Assembly: GCA_044225675.1 (NCBI GenBank)
Contig: JBGAIH010000028.1
Span: forward strand, 7,373-71,372
Length of the DNA: 64,000 bases
DNA from: JACMQX01 sp044225675
GTDB taxonomy: Bacteria > Pseudomonadota > Gammaproteobacteria > Burkholderiales > Burkholderiaceae_C
Direction: 5' to 3'
A program made the position numbers and the translations under genes. Positions 35,581-44,430 of this stretch are shown here, in pieces. The notes under the pieces are model-generated. The model was not told the DNA's origin and did no database searches. It worked only from the letters and a program-made list of their open reading frames with translations. Position 1 is the stretch's first letter. Every line of letters starts with the position of its first letter.

Positions 35581-36471
35581 GTGACCACTGTCGTTTTCGC
35601 AGATCTCGTTGGCAGCACCGGCATCTTCGAGCGCCTGGGTGACAAGACTGCCTCGCATTTCGTCACGCAGCTCACCGGCGAACTCAGCCGCGTGTTCGAG
35701 CAGAACAACGGACGCGTGGTCAAGCTGCTCGGCGACGGACTGTTCGTCGTGTTTCCGCAGGAGGGCGATGCTCTTTCGGCCTGCGTCACCATCCAGAAGC
35801 GGCTGCTCGAAGACCCGGTGCGAGCGGGCGGCAGCGGCCCGCCCGTGCAGATGCAGATCGGCATTGAGTCGGGCGAAGTCGTCGAGATCGAAGGCGACTG
35901 CTTCGGGGATGCCGTCAACAGCGCGGCGCGGCTGGCCGACCTCGCTGGAGCCGAGCAGATCCTCACCACGCAGCGTGTGCGCGATGCGCTCGCGCCGCCG
36001 TTGCGCGGTCCGCTGCGCAGCCTCGGCCCCATGTACCTGCGGGGCAAGTCGGAAGTGACCGAGGTGTTCCGCGTCGAGTGGCAGACGGGGCGCGACGCCG
36101 ACGCCACCATCATGGGTGTCTCGATGATGGCCAAGCCGCGGCAGGACGCGCTGGAGCTGACCGGTGCCGGCCAGACCGTGCGCGTGGAGCCCCGGGCGGA
36201 GAAGATCACCATCGGCCGGGCGACCACGGCCACCCTGTCGGTCAACGATTCGCGCGTCTCGCGCGTGCACGCCACGCTCGAATGGCGCGGCGGCCATTTC
36301 GTCCTCAATGACGTCTCGAGCTTCGGCACCTGGATCTACATGGGCAACCAGAGCGAGCCCGTGGTGCTGCGGCGCACCGAGACCTACCTGGTCGGCAGCG
36401 GCGAGATCACGCTGGGCTGCGAGCGCGACGCCGACAGCGTTCCGCTGCTGCGCTTCCTGGTCAAGTCCTGA
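35581..36471 (+). CDS. Class III adenylate/guanylate cyclase with C-terminal FHA domain
   Basis: A 296-aa protein. The cyclase homology domain (about 1-165) has the metal Asp8 in FADLVGST, Lys48 and Asp52 in KLLGDG, and the Asn113/Arg117 pair in VNSAARL, so its active site looks complete. The FHA domain (about 205-290) has GR at 212-213, SRVH at 227-230 and SSFGT at 246-250. FHA domains bind phosphothreonine, so cyclase output may be controlled by the kinase encoded two genes downstream. I chose the GTG at 35581 as start because upstream sequence is not protein-like and lies close to the tRNA terminator. Confidence 0.88.
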   Translation: MTTVVFADLVGSTGIFERLGDKTASHFVTQLTGELSRVFEQNNGRVVKLLGDGLFVVFPQEGDALSACVTIQKRLLEDPVRAGGSGPPVQMQIGIESGEVVEIEGDCFGDAVNSAARLADLAGAEQILTTQRVRDALAPPLRGPLRSLGPMYLRGKSEVTEVFRVEWQTGRDADATIMGVSMMAKPRQDALELTGAGQTVRVEPRAEKITIGRATTATLSVNDSRVSRVHATLEWRGGHFVLNDVSSFGTWIYMGNQSEPVVLRRTETYLVGSGEITLGCERDADSVPLLRFLVKS

Positions 36472-36491
36472 GCGGGGCCTGCGGGTTGCCC

Positions 36492-37607
36492 ATGATCTAT
36501 GAAGTCCTGATCGCCGGCCCGGGTCTGGAGACGACCCGTGGCATTGCCGAGGGGCAATCGGTGCTGATCGGGCGCGACACGGACTGCGACCTGTGCCTGC
36601 CCGACCCCGAGCGGACCGTGTCGCGCCATCATCTGGTGCTGTGGGTCGAAGGCGGCCAGCTCAGCATGCGGGTGCTGTCATCGATCAATGGTGTGGACCT
36701 GCCTTCCGGAGAACTGCCGCCCGGCGGTGTGGCGCCCTTGGCCGACGGAACGATCGTGATGGTCGGCGACTACGACCTCACCGTACGGCAGATCGCCCGC
36801 GCCGAAGCGGGCGCGCCTGGCAGCACCCCAGTGGCCCACGACGACGATCCGTTCGACGAGTGGGGCTTCGACGCCACCATCGTCCAGCACTTCACGCCGC
36901 AAGCCAGTTACGGCAGCACGCGCGCCGACGGATCGGGCGGTGATTCACGGGTGCCCGATCCGTCGTTGCTGCAGACCCGGACCGTGCCGCGGCACGACCC
37001 CGGCATCGAACTGGCCGCCGCCGCTTTCTGCCGAGGTCTGGGACTCGATCCGGCGATGGCCAACGCGATCGGCACGGCCGAAATGGAGGCCACCGGCCGG
37101 CGCCTTCGCATCGCGGTGCAGGCCCTGAGCGAGCTGTATGCGGCCAAGCTCGACCTCAACCGCGGCATGGGTGCGGACGAGCGCACCATGGTGGCCACGC
37201 GCGAGAACAATCCGCTGAAGACCGAATGGCCGCTGGAGACCAAGCTCGAGTACCTGGTGGGCGCGAAGTCGGCAGGCACCGCCTTCGTGCGTCCTGAGAT
37301 CGCTCTGGCCGACCTCGTGGCCGACCTGCGCGTGCATGATCTCGCGGTCACGGCTGCGTCGCGCGCGGTCGTCGAGGGGGCGCTGCGGGAGCTGGAGCCC
37401 GAGAAGGTGGAGGCGCGCATCGCGGCCGACAGTTCGAGCGGCGGGTTTCTTGCCCGGTTGCGGCCCTGGGACGCCTACGTGCGCCATTACGCCAGCGAGA
37501 GCAGCCGGATGGCGCAGTGGGTCGAGCGTCTGTTCACGCGCTACTTCTTCGGCGCCTACCTCCGCGAGTCGACGCGCATTCGCAACGAGGCCGGGCGCGG
37601 CGACTGA
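36492..37607 (+). CDS. TagH-like FHA-domain protein (type VI secretion-associated family)
   Basis: A 371-aa protein. An N-terminal FHA domain (about 5-95) has GRD at 27-29, SRHH at 44-47 and the SING loop at about 64-67. After a linker, the C-terminal half (about 170-365) matches the T6SS-associated FHA C-terminal domain, with the pattern NPLKTEWPLETKLEYL and the end YFFGAYLRESTRIRNE. TagH-type proteins act with the PpkA kinase in threonine-phosphorylation control of type VI secretion. No T6SS structural genes are in this window. The gene begins 20 nt after the cyclase gene and is probably co-transcribed. Confidence 0.85.
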   Translation: MIYEVLIAGPGLETTRGIAEGQSVLIGRDTDCDLCLPDPERTVSRHHLVLWVEGGQLSMRVLSSINGVDLPSGELPPGGVAPLADGTIVMVGDYDLTVRQIARAEAGAPGSTPVAHDDDPFDEWGFDATIVQHFTPQASYGSTRADGSGGDSRVPDPSLLQTRTVPRHDPGIELAAAAFCRGLGLDPAMANAIGTAEMEATGRRLRIAVQALSELYAAKLDLNRGMGADERTMVATRENNPLKTEWPLETKLEYLVGAKSAGTAFVRPEIALADLVADLRVHDLAVTAASRAVVEGALRELEPEKVEARIAADSSSGGFLARLRPWDAYVRHYASESSRMAQWVERLFTRYFFGAYLRESTRIRNEAGRGD

Positions 37608-37676
37608 TCTCCCGGGCGGCTGCAACGGGTTGTAAGGCTAGAATCCGTTTTCCTCCCCACCCGGCGAATTGCATTC

Positions 37677-39812
37677 GTGAGCATCAAGAAGCTTGGCCGT
37701 TACGACCTGATCCGCGTCCTGGGCAAAGGCGCGATGGGCATCGTCTATGAGGGAAGAGATCCCAATCTCGACCGGCGCGTGGCCATCAAGACGGTCAAGG
37801 TCGAGAACATGTCGGAGGAGGCCGCAGCCGAGTACGAGGCGCGTTTCCGGACCGAGGCGCGGTCGGCGGCCCGTCTGCAGCACCCGAACATCGTCAGCGT
37901 CTACGACTCCGACCGTGACGGCGACATCGCCTTCCTCGTCATGGAGTTCATCCAGGGCGATGACCTCAAGCACCACATCGACAAAGGCGAGCGCTACACG
38001 CTGGACCAGTCGCTCAAGATGATCCGCGACCTGCTGGCGGCGCTTGACTATGCGCACAAGCAGGGCATCGTGCACCGCGACATCAAGCCGGCGAACCTGC
38101 TCATCGAGCCGGGCGGGCGCATCAAGCTCACGGACTTCGGCGTCGCCCGCATCCAGGACTCGGGCGAGGCCACGCGCACGCAGGGTGCGATGGTGGGCAC
38201 GCTCAAGTACATGTCGCCCGAGCAGGTCCAGGGCCAGCCTGTCGACTCCCGCGCCGACCTGTTTTCGGTGGGCATCGTGCTCTACCAGCTGCTGACCGAC
38301 AAGCGACCGTTCGATGGCGAGAACGACTTCTCGATCATCCATCAGATCATCGGCCACAACCCGACGCCGCCAAGCGTGATCAATCCGCAACTGCCTGATG
38401 CGATCGACGCGGTGGTGGCGCGCGCCCTGGCCAAGAAGCGCGATGACCGCTTCGCCACGGCCAAGGACTTTGCCGTGGCCCTGCAGGCCGCCATCCGGCG
38501 GGCCTCCGACCAGACCGTGGTGCCGCCGGCCAACCCGGGCCGGCTGAGTTCGGCCGCCGACACGCGAGGCTCGGGCGTCACGATGGGCTCGGCCACCTCC
38601 GGCACGTCGGCCACCTCGGCGACCTCCGTCACCGGCGCGACGAGCACCAACACCAGCACCGTGACGCAGGAGCTGGAACTGGTCTACTGGAAAGACATCA
38701 AGGACTCGATGGAGCCGGAGGAGATCGAAGGCTTTCTCGCCAAGTTTCCCACCGGCATCTATGCCGACCTCGCGCGCCGCCGGCTCAGAAAGCTGGCCAA
38801 TGGCGCGGGCGGTGACGCCACGCTCGGCAGCTACGGAACATCGCCTTCGCTCGCGCAGGACACCGACGCCACACGCATGCGCAGCGAGCCGCCGCGCATC
38901 TCGGCGCAGGACCCGAGCCAGTCCGGCACGCGGGGATCCGACGCCACCCGCACGCTCGTCCAGCCGCGCGAGCCTGCGCCCAACGCGGTCTCCGAGCCCA
39001 GCCCGGTGCCCGTGCCTGTTCCGGAGGCTGGCGCTGCGCTCGATCCTCGCGACGCACCGACCATTCCGCCGGTGCCGCGCAAGACGGCCGCTGCAGGTGC
39101 CGCAGCTTCAGGCGGCACGTCATCGAGCGGCGCAGCGAGCTCGCCCGAGGCCGCCGCCCCTTCGGACGCGCCCTCTGGCGCGGGAGGCGCGGCAGCCGGT
39201 GCAGCAGGTGGCGCTGCCCCGGCCGGCAAGTCATCCGCTGTCAAGTTCGCGCTGATCGGCGTGGTCCTGGCCGCCGTGGCGGGCGTCGCGCTCAAGATGA
39301 CGATGGGCGCAGGGCAGGCCCCCGCAGCAGCCGGTGCGGCATCGGCGGCTTCCTCGGCAGCAACCCCGGCGGATGCGGCTTCCGTGGCCGCGACGCCGGC
39401 TTCGGCCGCTGCAACTGCCGCATCGGCCGCCCGGCCCGCCGCTTCCGCCGCATCGGGTGCTGCGGGCGCCGCCAGTGCGCCCCGTCTCACGGCGAGCCAG
39501 CTTGCTGCGCGCGCCAAGCCCAAGGCGTCTGCGGCCTCCACACAGGTTGCCGCGCCGGCTCCGGCGCCTGCAGCGCCTGTGACTGCACCGCCGCCCGCCG
39601 CACTGGCCCGTACGGAGTCACGACCCGCGTCGGCGGCCGCACCATCCGCTGCAGGAAGTCCTGCCGACGCCTGCGAGGGGCGCATGCTCATCGGCTACCA
39701 GATCTGCATGTCGGAGCAATGCGCCAAGCCGGCGTTCCAGAGCCACCCGATCTGCGTGGAACGCCGCGAGATGGACCGGCGCCGCCGCGAACAGCAGCAG
39801 CGCATCAACTGA
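37677..39812 (+). CDS. Membrane-anchored Ser/Thr protein kinase (PpkA/Pkn-like)
   Basis: A 711-aa protein with a GTG start. The N-terminal kinase domain (about 8-275) has the Gly-rich loop VLGKGAMGIVYEG, Lys38, HRDIKPANLL at 133-142, DFG at 153-155 and SPEQ at 180-183, all catalytic residues intact. A conserved patch WKDIKDSMEPEEIEGFL is near residue 340. A long low-complexity Ala/Ser/Pro-rich region surrounds a membrane helix at about 521-545. A short Cys-rich, basic C-terminal part follows. It would phosphorylate the FHA proteins encoded upstream. A PppA phosphatase is not present in the window. Confidence 0.9.
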   Translation: MSIKKLGRYDLIRVLGKGAMGIVYEGRDPNLDRRVAIKTVKVENMSEEAAAEYEARFRTEARSAARLQHPNIVSVYDSDRDGDIAFLVMEFIQGDDLKHHIDKGERYTLDQSLKMIRDLLAALDYAHKQGIVHRDIKPANLLIEPGGRIKLTDFGVARIQDSGEATRTQGAMVGTLKYMSPEQVQGQPVDSRADLFSVGIVLYQLLTDKRPFDGENDFSIIHQIIGHNPTPPSVINPQLPDAIDAVVARALAKKRDDRFATAKDFAVALQAAIRRASDQTVVPPANPGRLSSAADTRGSGVTMGSATSGTSATSATSVTGATSTNTSTVTQELELVYWKDIKDSMEPEEIEGFLAKFPTGIYADLARRRLRKLANGAGGDATLGSYGTSPSLAQDTDATRMRSEPPRISAQDPSQSGTRGSDATRTLVQPREPAPNAVSEPSPVPVPVPEAGAALDPRDAPTIPPVPRKTAAAGAAASGGTSSSGAASSPEAAAPSDAPSGAGGAAAGAAGGAAPAGKSSAVKFALIGVVLAAVAGVALKMTMGAGQAPAAAGAASAASSAATPADAASVAATPASAAATAASAARPAASAASGAAGAASAPRLTASQLAARAKPKASAASTQVAAPAPAPAAPVTAPPPAALARTESRPASAAAPSAAGSPADACEGRMLIGYQICMSEQCAKPAFQSHPICVERREMDRRRREQQQRIN

Positions 39813-39902
39813 CATCGCAGCGGGCGCGCCGCAACGCGGGCGCAGTGCGCGGCGGTCATGGGTCGCAGGGTGGACAGAGCGGAGGCGGCAACGCCGCCGC
39901 TC

Positions 39903-40448
39903 TCAGACGATGTCGATGTGGTGGATGCCGAAGTGGCCCGCGCGGCGGTCCTCGAAGAAGCGCTCCAGCGTTTCCTTGACGGTCCGGAAGGCGATCTCGT
40001 CCCACGGGATCTCGGCCTCGTCGAACAACCGGGCCTCGATCGTCTCATGGCCCGGATCGAATACGCCGGACAGCAGCCGGGCGCGGTAGAACAGGTGGAC
40101 CTGACCCACGCGCGGCACGTTCATCACGCTGAACAGGCCTTCGAGCTCGAACTGCGCGCCGGCCTCTTCATCGGTCTCGCGTGCGGCGCCCTGCGCGGTG
40201 GTCTCGCCCAGTTCCATGAAGCCCGCGGGCAGCGTCCATTTTCCCCAGCGCGGCTCGATGTTGCGCTTGCACAGCAGGATCTTGTCTCCGAGAACAGGGA
40301 CCGTGCCGACCACGTTGAGCGGGTTTTCGTAGTGGATGGTGTTGCAGGCGGGGCAGACGGCGCGTTCCCGGGTGTCGCCGTCGTCGGGAACTCGGTAGAC
40401 AACGGCCGTGCCGCAGTTCCTGCAATGCTTGATCGGGCTTCGGAGCAT
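39903..40448 (-). CDS. NUDIX hydrolase with N-terminal zinc ribbon (NudC-like)
   Basis: A 181-aa protein. Cys9, Cys12, Cys32 and Cys35 form a CxxC/CxxC zinc ribbon. The NUDIX box occupies 76-97 with REx(2)EE at 90-95. Zinc-ribbon NUDIX proteins include NADH pyrophosphatases (NudC), but the NudC-specific SQPWPFPxS motif is not seen. The substrate is a nucleoside diphosphate derivative of unknown kind. Located downstream of, and on the same strand as, the TRAP operon, but separated by a terminator. Confidence 0.88.
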   Translation of the reverse strand: MLRSPIKHCRNCGTAVVYRVPDDGDTRERAVCPACNTIHYENPLNVVGTVPVLGDKILLCKRNIEPRWGKWTLPAGFMELGETTAQGAARETDEEAGAQFELEGLFSVMNVPRVGQVHLFYRARLLSGVFDPGHETIEARLFDEAEIPWDEIAFRTVKETLERFFEDRRAGHFGIHHIDIV

Positions 40449-40465
40449 GAATGCCAGTGTAGGGC

Positions 40466-40495
40466 CAAAAACAAGGGGCTTCCCATGGAAGCCCC
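40466..40495 (-). terminator. Terminator of the TRAP dctP gene
   Basis: GGGGCTTCC (40475-40483) pairs with GGAAGCCCC (40487-40495), loop CAT. On the minus strand TTGTTTTTGG follows the stem. It lies between the dctP stop and the NUDIX start. Confidence 0.82.
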
Positions 40496-40543
40496 GGAGT
40501 CTGCAAGGCCGCCGGCCCCAGGGGCCGTGCGGTGCGCGGTGTC

Positions 40544-41590
40544 TCAGGCCTTGCCGTGCTTGTCGATCAGTGCCTTGGCGGTCTCCAGCAGCTTCTTGCC
40601 GTCGAAGCCCTTCTTGGTCATGTCCGCCACCCACTCCTCGTCGACGTGGCTCGACAGCTTGGCAAACTCCGCTGCATCGGCTGCCGTGATCGAGTAGATC
40701 GTGTTGCCGCGATCCGAGGCCGTCTTGCGCCCGGCCGGGTCGTTGCTTTGCTGGGTCTTGCCGAGCCAGGCCGACGTGGCCAGGCCGGAGTTGTTGTCGA
40801 TGATCTTCTTGAGGTCGGGCGCCAGGCCTTCGTACTTGGCCTTGTTCATGGCCATCACGAAGGTCGTGGTGTAGAGCGCGCGGCTCGCGCCGGTGAACTC
40901 GCTGTGGTACTTGGTCAGCTCGTTGACCTTGATCGAGGGCACGACCTCCCAGGGGATCACGCAGGCGTCGATCGTGCCCTTGGACAGCGAGTCGGTGATC
41001 GCCGGCAGCGGCATGCCCACGGGCGTGGCGCCGAGCGAGGCCAGCAGCTTGGTCACGGTGCGCGTGGGGCCGCGCACCTTCATGCCCTTGAGGTCGGCCG
41101 CGTTCTTGATCAGCTTGTCGCGTGAATGGAACATGCCCGGGCCGTGCACATGCAGCGCCAGCACCTTGGTGTCCTTGAACTCGTCGGGCGCCATGGTCTG
41201 CACGTATTCCCAATAGGCCTTGGACGTGGCCTCGGCATTGTTCATGATGAACGGCAGCTCGAACACCTCCACGCGCGGAAAGCGTCCGGCCGTGTTGCCG
41301 GGCAGCGTCCAGACGATGTCCACCACGCCGTCCTTGGCCTGGTCGTACAGCTGCACGGGCGTGCCACCGAGCTGCATCGCGGGATAGCCCTCGAACTTGA
41401 TGCGGCCGCCGGACTCCTTCTCGACCTTGTCCATCCAGGGCTTGTGCATGGTGAGCCACACGTTGGACATCGGCGCCATGAAGGTATGGAACTTCAGGGT
41501 GACCGACTGCTGGGCCAGGCCCGAAAGGGCCGGGGCTCCGAGCGCGACGGCGGCGGCGGAAGACTTGAGCAGGGTACGACGCTGGATCAT
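40544..41590 (-). CDS. dctP: TRAP transporter substrate-binding protein (DctP family)
   Basis: A 348-aa periplasmic receptor. A twin-Arg-like N-terminus MIQRRTLLKSSAAAVALGAP and signal peptide (about 1-26) lead into the DctP fold. The conserved ligand Arg is probably in GMKVRGPTRTVTKLLASLGATP. With DctQ and DctM encoded upstream it makes a full TRAP importer driven by ion gradients. The position next to the gentisate genes suggests uptake of 3-hydroxybenzoate or a related aromatic acid; that is an inference. Confidence 0.94.
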   Translation of the reverse strand: MIQRRTLLKSSAAAVALGAPALSGLAQQSVTLKFHTFMAPMSNVWLTMHKPWMDKVEKESGGRIKFEGYPAMQLGGTPVQLYDQAKDGVVDIVWTLPGNTAGRFPRVEVFELPFIMNNAEATSKAYWEYVQTMAPDEFKDTKVLALHVHGPGMFHSRDKLIKNAADLKGMKVRGPTRTVTKLLASLGATPVGMPLPAITDSLSKGTIDACVIPWEVVPSIKVNELTKYHSEFTGASRALYTTTFVMAMNKAKYEGLAPDLKKIIDNNSGLATSAWLGKTQQSNDPAGRKTASDRGNTIYSITAADAAEFAKLSSHVDEEWVADMTKKGFDGKKLLETAKALIDKHGKA

Positions 41591-41657
41591 GGAAGGCTCC
41601 TGGAAAGAGGACAGTAACTTAACGCAGTGGGAGAGGGCACGGCTTCGGGGCTTACCC

Positions 41658-42977
41658 TCAGCCGACGTACTTCACGAGCCACAGCGAGATCGACGGGAAC
41701 AGCAGCAGGAGCGTGGTGCGGATCACGTCGCTCACGAGAAAGGGCATCACGCCGCGGTAGCTTTCGGCGATCGGCACGTCCTTGGCCATGCCGTTGACCA
41801 CGTAGACGTTCAGCCCCACGGGCGGCGCGAGCAGGCCGAAGCCCACGGTCATCAGCACCATGATGCCGAACCAGATCGCGACCGACTCCTTGGGCATGCC
41901 GAAGTCCAGGCCCATCACCATCGGAAAGAAGATCGGGATGGTCAGCAGGATCATCGACAGCTCGTCCATCACGGCGCCCAGCACCACGTAGAACAGCATG
42001 ATGGCCGTCACGACCATGATCGGCGACAGGCCCCAGCCCGACACGACGCTGGCGAGCTGGGCTGGCACCTGGGTCAGGGCCAGCGCCGAGTTCATCAGGT
42101 CGGCGCCGATGAAGATCAGGAAGATCATGGCCGAGCTCTCGGCCGTGGCGTAGAAGCAGTGGCGCAGCTTGGCCCAGGTCAGCTCGCGCTTGAACAGCGC
42201 GGCGATGAAGGTGGCTGCGGCGCCCACGGCCGCGCCTTCGGTCGGCGTGAACAGCCCGCCATAGATGCCGCCGAAGACGATGGTGAAGACGATGGCGATC
42301 GGCGCGATGCCCATGAAGGCGTGCAGCGTCATCTTCTGCGGCTGGGCGTCGTGCTCGGGCGCGTGGCCCGGCACGAGGCGCACGTAGACCGCGATCGCGA
42401 TCATGTAGCCCACCATCGCGATGATGCCAGGCACCATCGCGGCCGCGAACAGCTTGGCGATGTTCTGCTCGGCCAGGATGGCGTAGATCACCAGCGGCAC
42501 CGACGGCGGGATCAGGATCCCCAGCGTGCCGCCTGCGGCCAGGGTGCCGGTGGACAGGCGCCCCGAATAGCCGTGGCGCTTCATCTCGGGCAGCGCGACC
42601 GAGGTGATCGTCGCGGCGGTGGCCACCGACGAGCCGCAGATCGCGCCGAAGGCCGCGCTCGCCAGCACCGCTGCCATGGCCAGGCCGCCGCGAAAGCGCG
42701 ACATGACCGCACTTGCAAACTCGAACAGCGCCTTGGAGATGCCCCCCTGCGTGGCGAAGTGCCCCATCAGGATGAACAGCGGGATCACCGACAGGTCGTA
42801 GCTGGCAAAGCGCGCGAAGGCCTGGGTATTGAGGAAGGCCGCCAGCGGCAGCCAGCCGGCCTTGAGCACGTAGCCGGCGCAGCCCGCCACGAACATCGCC
42901 ACCGCGATGGGCACGCGCACCGCCATCAGCAGCAGCATGATGGCGAAGATCAGCACCGTGAGGGTGAGCGCGCTCAT
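41658..42977 (-). CDS. dctM: TRAP transporter large membrane subunit (DctM family)
   Basis: A 439-aa protein with about 12 membrane helices and the DctM features GTLGILIPPSVPLVIYA and GLLAPPVGLNVYVVNGMA. It moves the substrate across the inner membrane with DctQ. Its ATG overlaps the dctQ stop by 4 bp. Confidence 0.95.
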   Translation of the reverse strand: MSALTLTVLIFAIMLLLMAVRVPIAVAMFVAGCAGYVLKAGWLPLAAFLNTQAFARFASYDLSVIPLFILMGHFATQGGISKALFEFASAVMSRFRGGLAMAAVLASAAFGAICGSSVATAATITSVALPEMKRHGYSGRLSTGTLAAGGTLGILIPPSVPLVIYAILAEQNIAKLFAAAMVPGIIAMVGYMIAIAVYVRLVPGHAPEHDAQPQKMTLHAFMGIAPIAIVFTIVFGGIYGGLFTPTEGAAVGAAATFIAALFKRELTWAKLRHCFYATAESSAMIFLIFIGADLMNSALALTQVPAQLASVVSGWGLSPIMVVTAIMLFYVVLGAVMDELSMILLTIPIFFPMVMGLDFGMPKESVAIWFGIMVLMTVGFGLLAPPVGLNVYVVNGMAKDVPIAESYRGVMPFLVSDVIRTTLLLLFPSISLWLVKYVG

Positions 42978-43447
42978 TCGGCCACCTCCGCAAAGCCGGC
43001 CAGTGCCTGCCAGCCTGCGATCACGGCCGTGAGCACGAGCGGCGGAACCATGAACGCGTAGACGATCCACTCGGGAAAGCCAAGGATCATCGTGCCGGAC
43101 TGGTTGCCCCAGGCGGCCAGTCCGCCGACGCCGGTGCGCCAGGCCAGCAGCAGCATGACCAGCGCCAGCAGCAGCGCGCCCATGCGGTCAAGCCGCGCAT
43201 TGTTGGCGTCGCTGACCTTCGCGGTGAAGAAGTCCACGATGATGTTGCCGCGGCGGATCTGGCACCAGGGCATGAACAGCGCCACGGCGGCGCCGGCGGC
43301 CACGCCCGTCAGCTCGAAGTCGCCTGCGAGCGTCACGCCCAGGAAGTTGCGGCCGATCAGGCTGGCGCAGGTCATGAGGGTCACGCCGGTGAGGACCACG
43401 CCGGCGAGGATGGCGCACAGTTTCGCCAGGGCTTCCAGATGCTTCAA
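42974..43447 (-). CDS. dctQ: TRAP transporter small membrane subunit (DctQ family)
   Basis: A 157-aa four-helix membrane protein with RNFLGVTLAGDFELTG and the WCQIRRGNIIVDFF segment of DctQ. I place the start at the TTG at 43447 (LKHLEALAKLCAIL): AAAAGGAA lies about 6 nt upstream, while the open frame further upstream has no membrane-protein character. It is the first of the three TRAP genes. Confidence 0.88.
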   Translation of the reverse strand: MKHLEALAKLCAILAGVVLTGVTLMTCASLIGRNFLGVTLAGDFELTGVAAGAAVALFMPWCQIRRGNIIVDFFTAKVSDANNARLDRMGALLLALVMLLLAWRTGVGGLAAWGNQSGTMILGFPEWIVYAFMVPPLVLTAVIAGWQALAGFAEVAE

Positions 43448-43734
43448 ATCGGTTCCTTTTCGCGGCGGCGGGCGCCACGGTTGTTTGGCGACGATGTTAA
43501 GCACTTCGGTGGACAGCGCGGGAGCGGGTTCCCCCTGAGCCACAAGCTGACCTTGCGCGATCATCGCATGCCGTGCGCGATGATCGCGCGTCGTGCACAG
43601 AGGTCCATGCGCAGGGGCCCACTCCATAGGTCGAATCCGTCTGGCTTGGGCGGTCAGACCTAGGCAGTCAAGCCTAGGCAGTCGAACCGGCGCACCGAAG
43701 CCGGTTCAACGAAGCCGGCTCGGAAGATACCCGC
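43448..43734. repeat. Intergenic region with tandem CTAGGCAGTC repeats and inverted repeat
   Basis: The 287-bp gap between fumarylpyruvate hydrolase and dctQ holds two 14-bp direct repeats, CTAGGCAGTCAAGC and CTAGGCAGTCGAAC (about 43660-43687), each with the rare CCTAGG. An inverted repeat follows, GAACCGGC-GCACCGAA-GCCGGTTC (43684-43707). I see no gene here. It may hold a terminator for the gentisate operon and the TRAP promoter. Confidence 0.7.
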
Positions 43735-44430
43735 TCAGGCGATCTTCACCGTGAGCGTGCCCAGCCCACCGACGCCGCCCAGCATCGTGTCGCCCGACAC
43801 CACGGCATTCACGCCTTCCGGCGTGCCCGAGTAGATCAGGTCGCCCGGCTGCAGCTCCCACGCGGCCGACAGGTGCTCGATGGTCTCGGCCACGTTCCAG
43901 ATCAGCTTGGACACGTTGCTGCGCTGGCGGTCCTGGCCGTTGACCTGCAGCCAGATGTCGGCGTTGTTCACGTCGCCGGCCTGAGCGGCGGGTGTGATCG
44001 GGCCGATCGGCGCCGACTGGTCGTAGCCCTTGCCGATGCACCAGGGGCGGCCCTGCTTCTTCATCTCGCCCTGCAGGTCGCGCCGCGTCATGTCCAGTCC
44101 CACGGCGTAGCCGAAGATGTGCTTGTGCGCATCGGCGGCGCGGATGTTCTTGCCGCCGGTGCCGATGGCCACCACGAGTTCGATCTCATGGTGCAGGTTC
44201 TTGGTGAGGCTCGGGTAGGGGATGGAGCCGGTTTCGCTGGCGGGCACCACCACCACCGCATCGGCCGGTTTCAGGAAGAAGAAAGGCGGCTCGCGGCCGG
44301 TGAAGCCCATCTCCTTGGCATGCTCTTCGTAGTTGCGCCCCACGCAGTACACGCGATGGACCGGAAAGCGCTCGGCCGTGCCGAGGACGGGCACCGACAC
44401 GGTCGGCGGGGGCGGGAACACATAGCTCAT
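43735..44430 (-). CDS. nagK: Fumarylpyruvate hydrolase (FAH family)
   Basis: A 231-aa FAH-superfamily protein. Start of the catalytic fold is VYCVGRNYEEHAKEMG, with the metal ligands in LHHEIELVV (Glu residues) and GLDMTRRDLQ (Asp). It cuts fumarylpyruvate into fumarate and pyruvate, the last step of the glutathione-dependent gentisate pathway. The gentisate dioxygenase stop overlaps its ATG by 4 bp, which supports the fumarylpyruvate assignment over other FAH reactions. Confidence 0.9.
   Translation of the reverse strand: MSYVFPPPPTVSVPVLGTAERFPVHRVYCVGRNYEEHAKEMGFTGREPPFFFLKPADAVVVVPASETGSIPYPSLTKNLHHEIELVVAIGTGGKNIRAADAHKHIFGYAVGLDMTRRDLQGEMKKQGRPWCIGKGYDQSAPIGPITPAAQAGDVNNADIWLQVNGQDRQRSNVSKLIWNVAETIEHLSAAWELQPGDLIYSGTPEGVNAVVSGDTMLGGVGGLGTLTVKIA

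Noticed and set aside
35581..39812. A full type VI secretion cluster
   Set aside because: Only the FHA and kinase regulators are present. No TssB/C, ClpV, Hcp, VgrG, TssJ-M or other structural gene is found nearby.
43650..43707. CRISPR array or IS end from the CTAGGCAGTC repeats
   Set aside because: Only two 14-bp copies directly abutting, with no spacers, no cas genes, no transposase and no target duplication.
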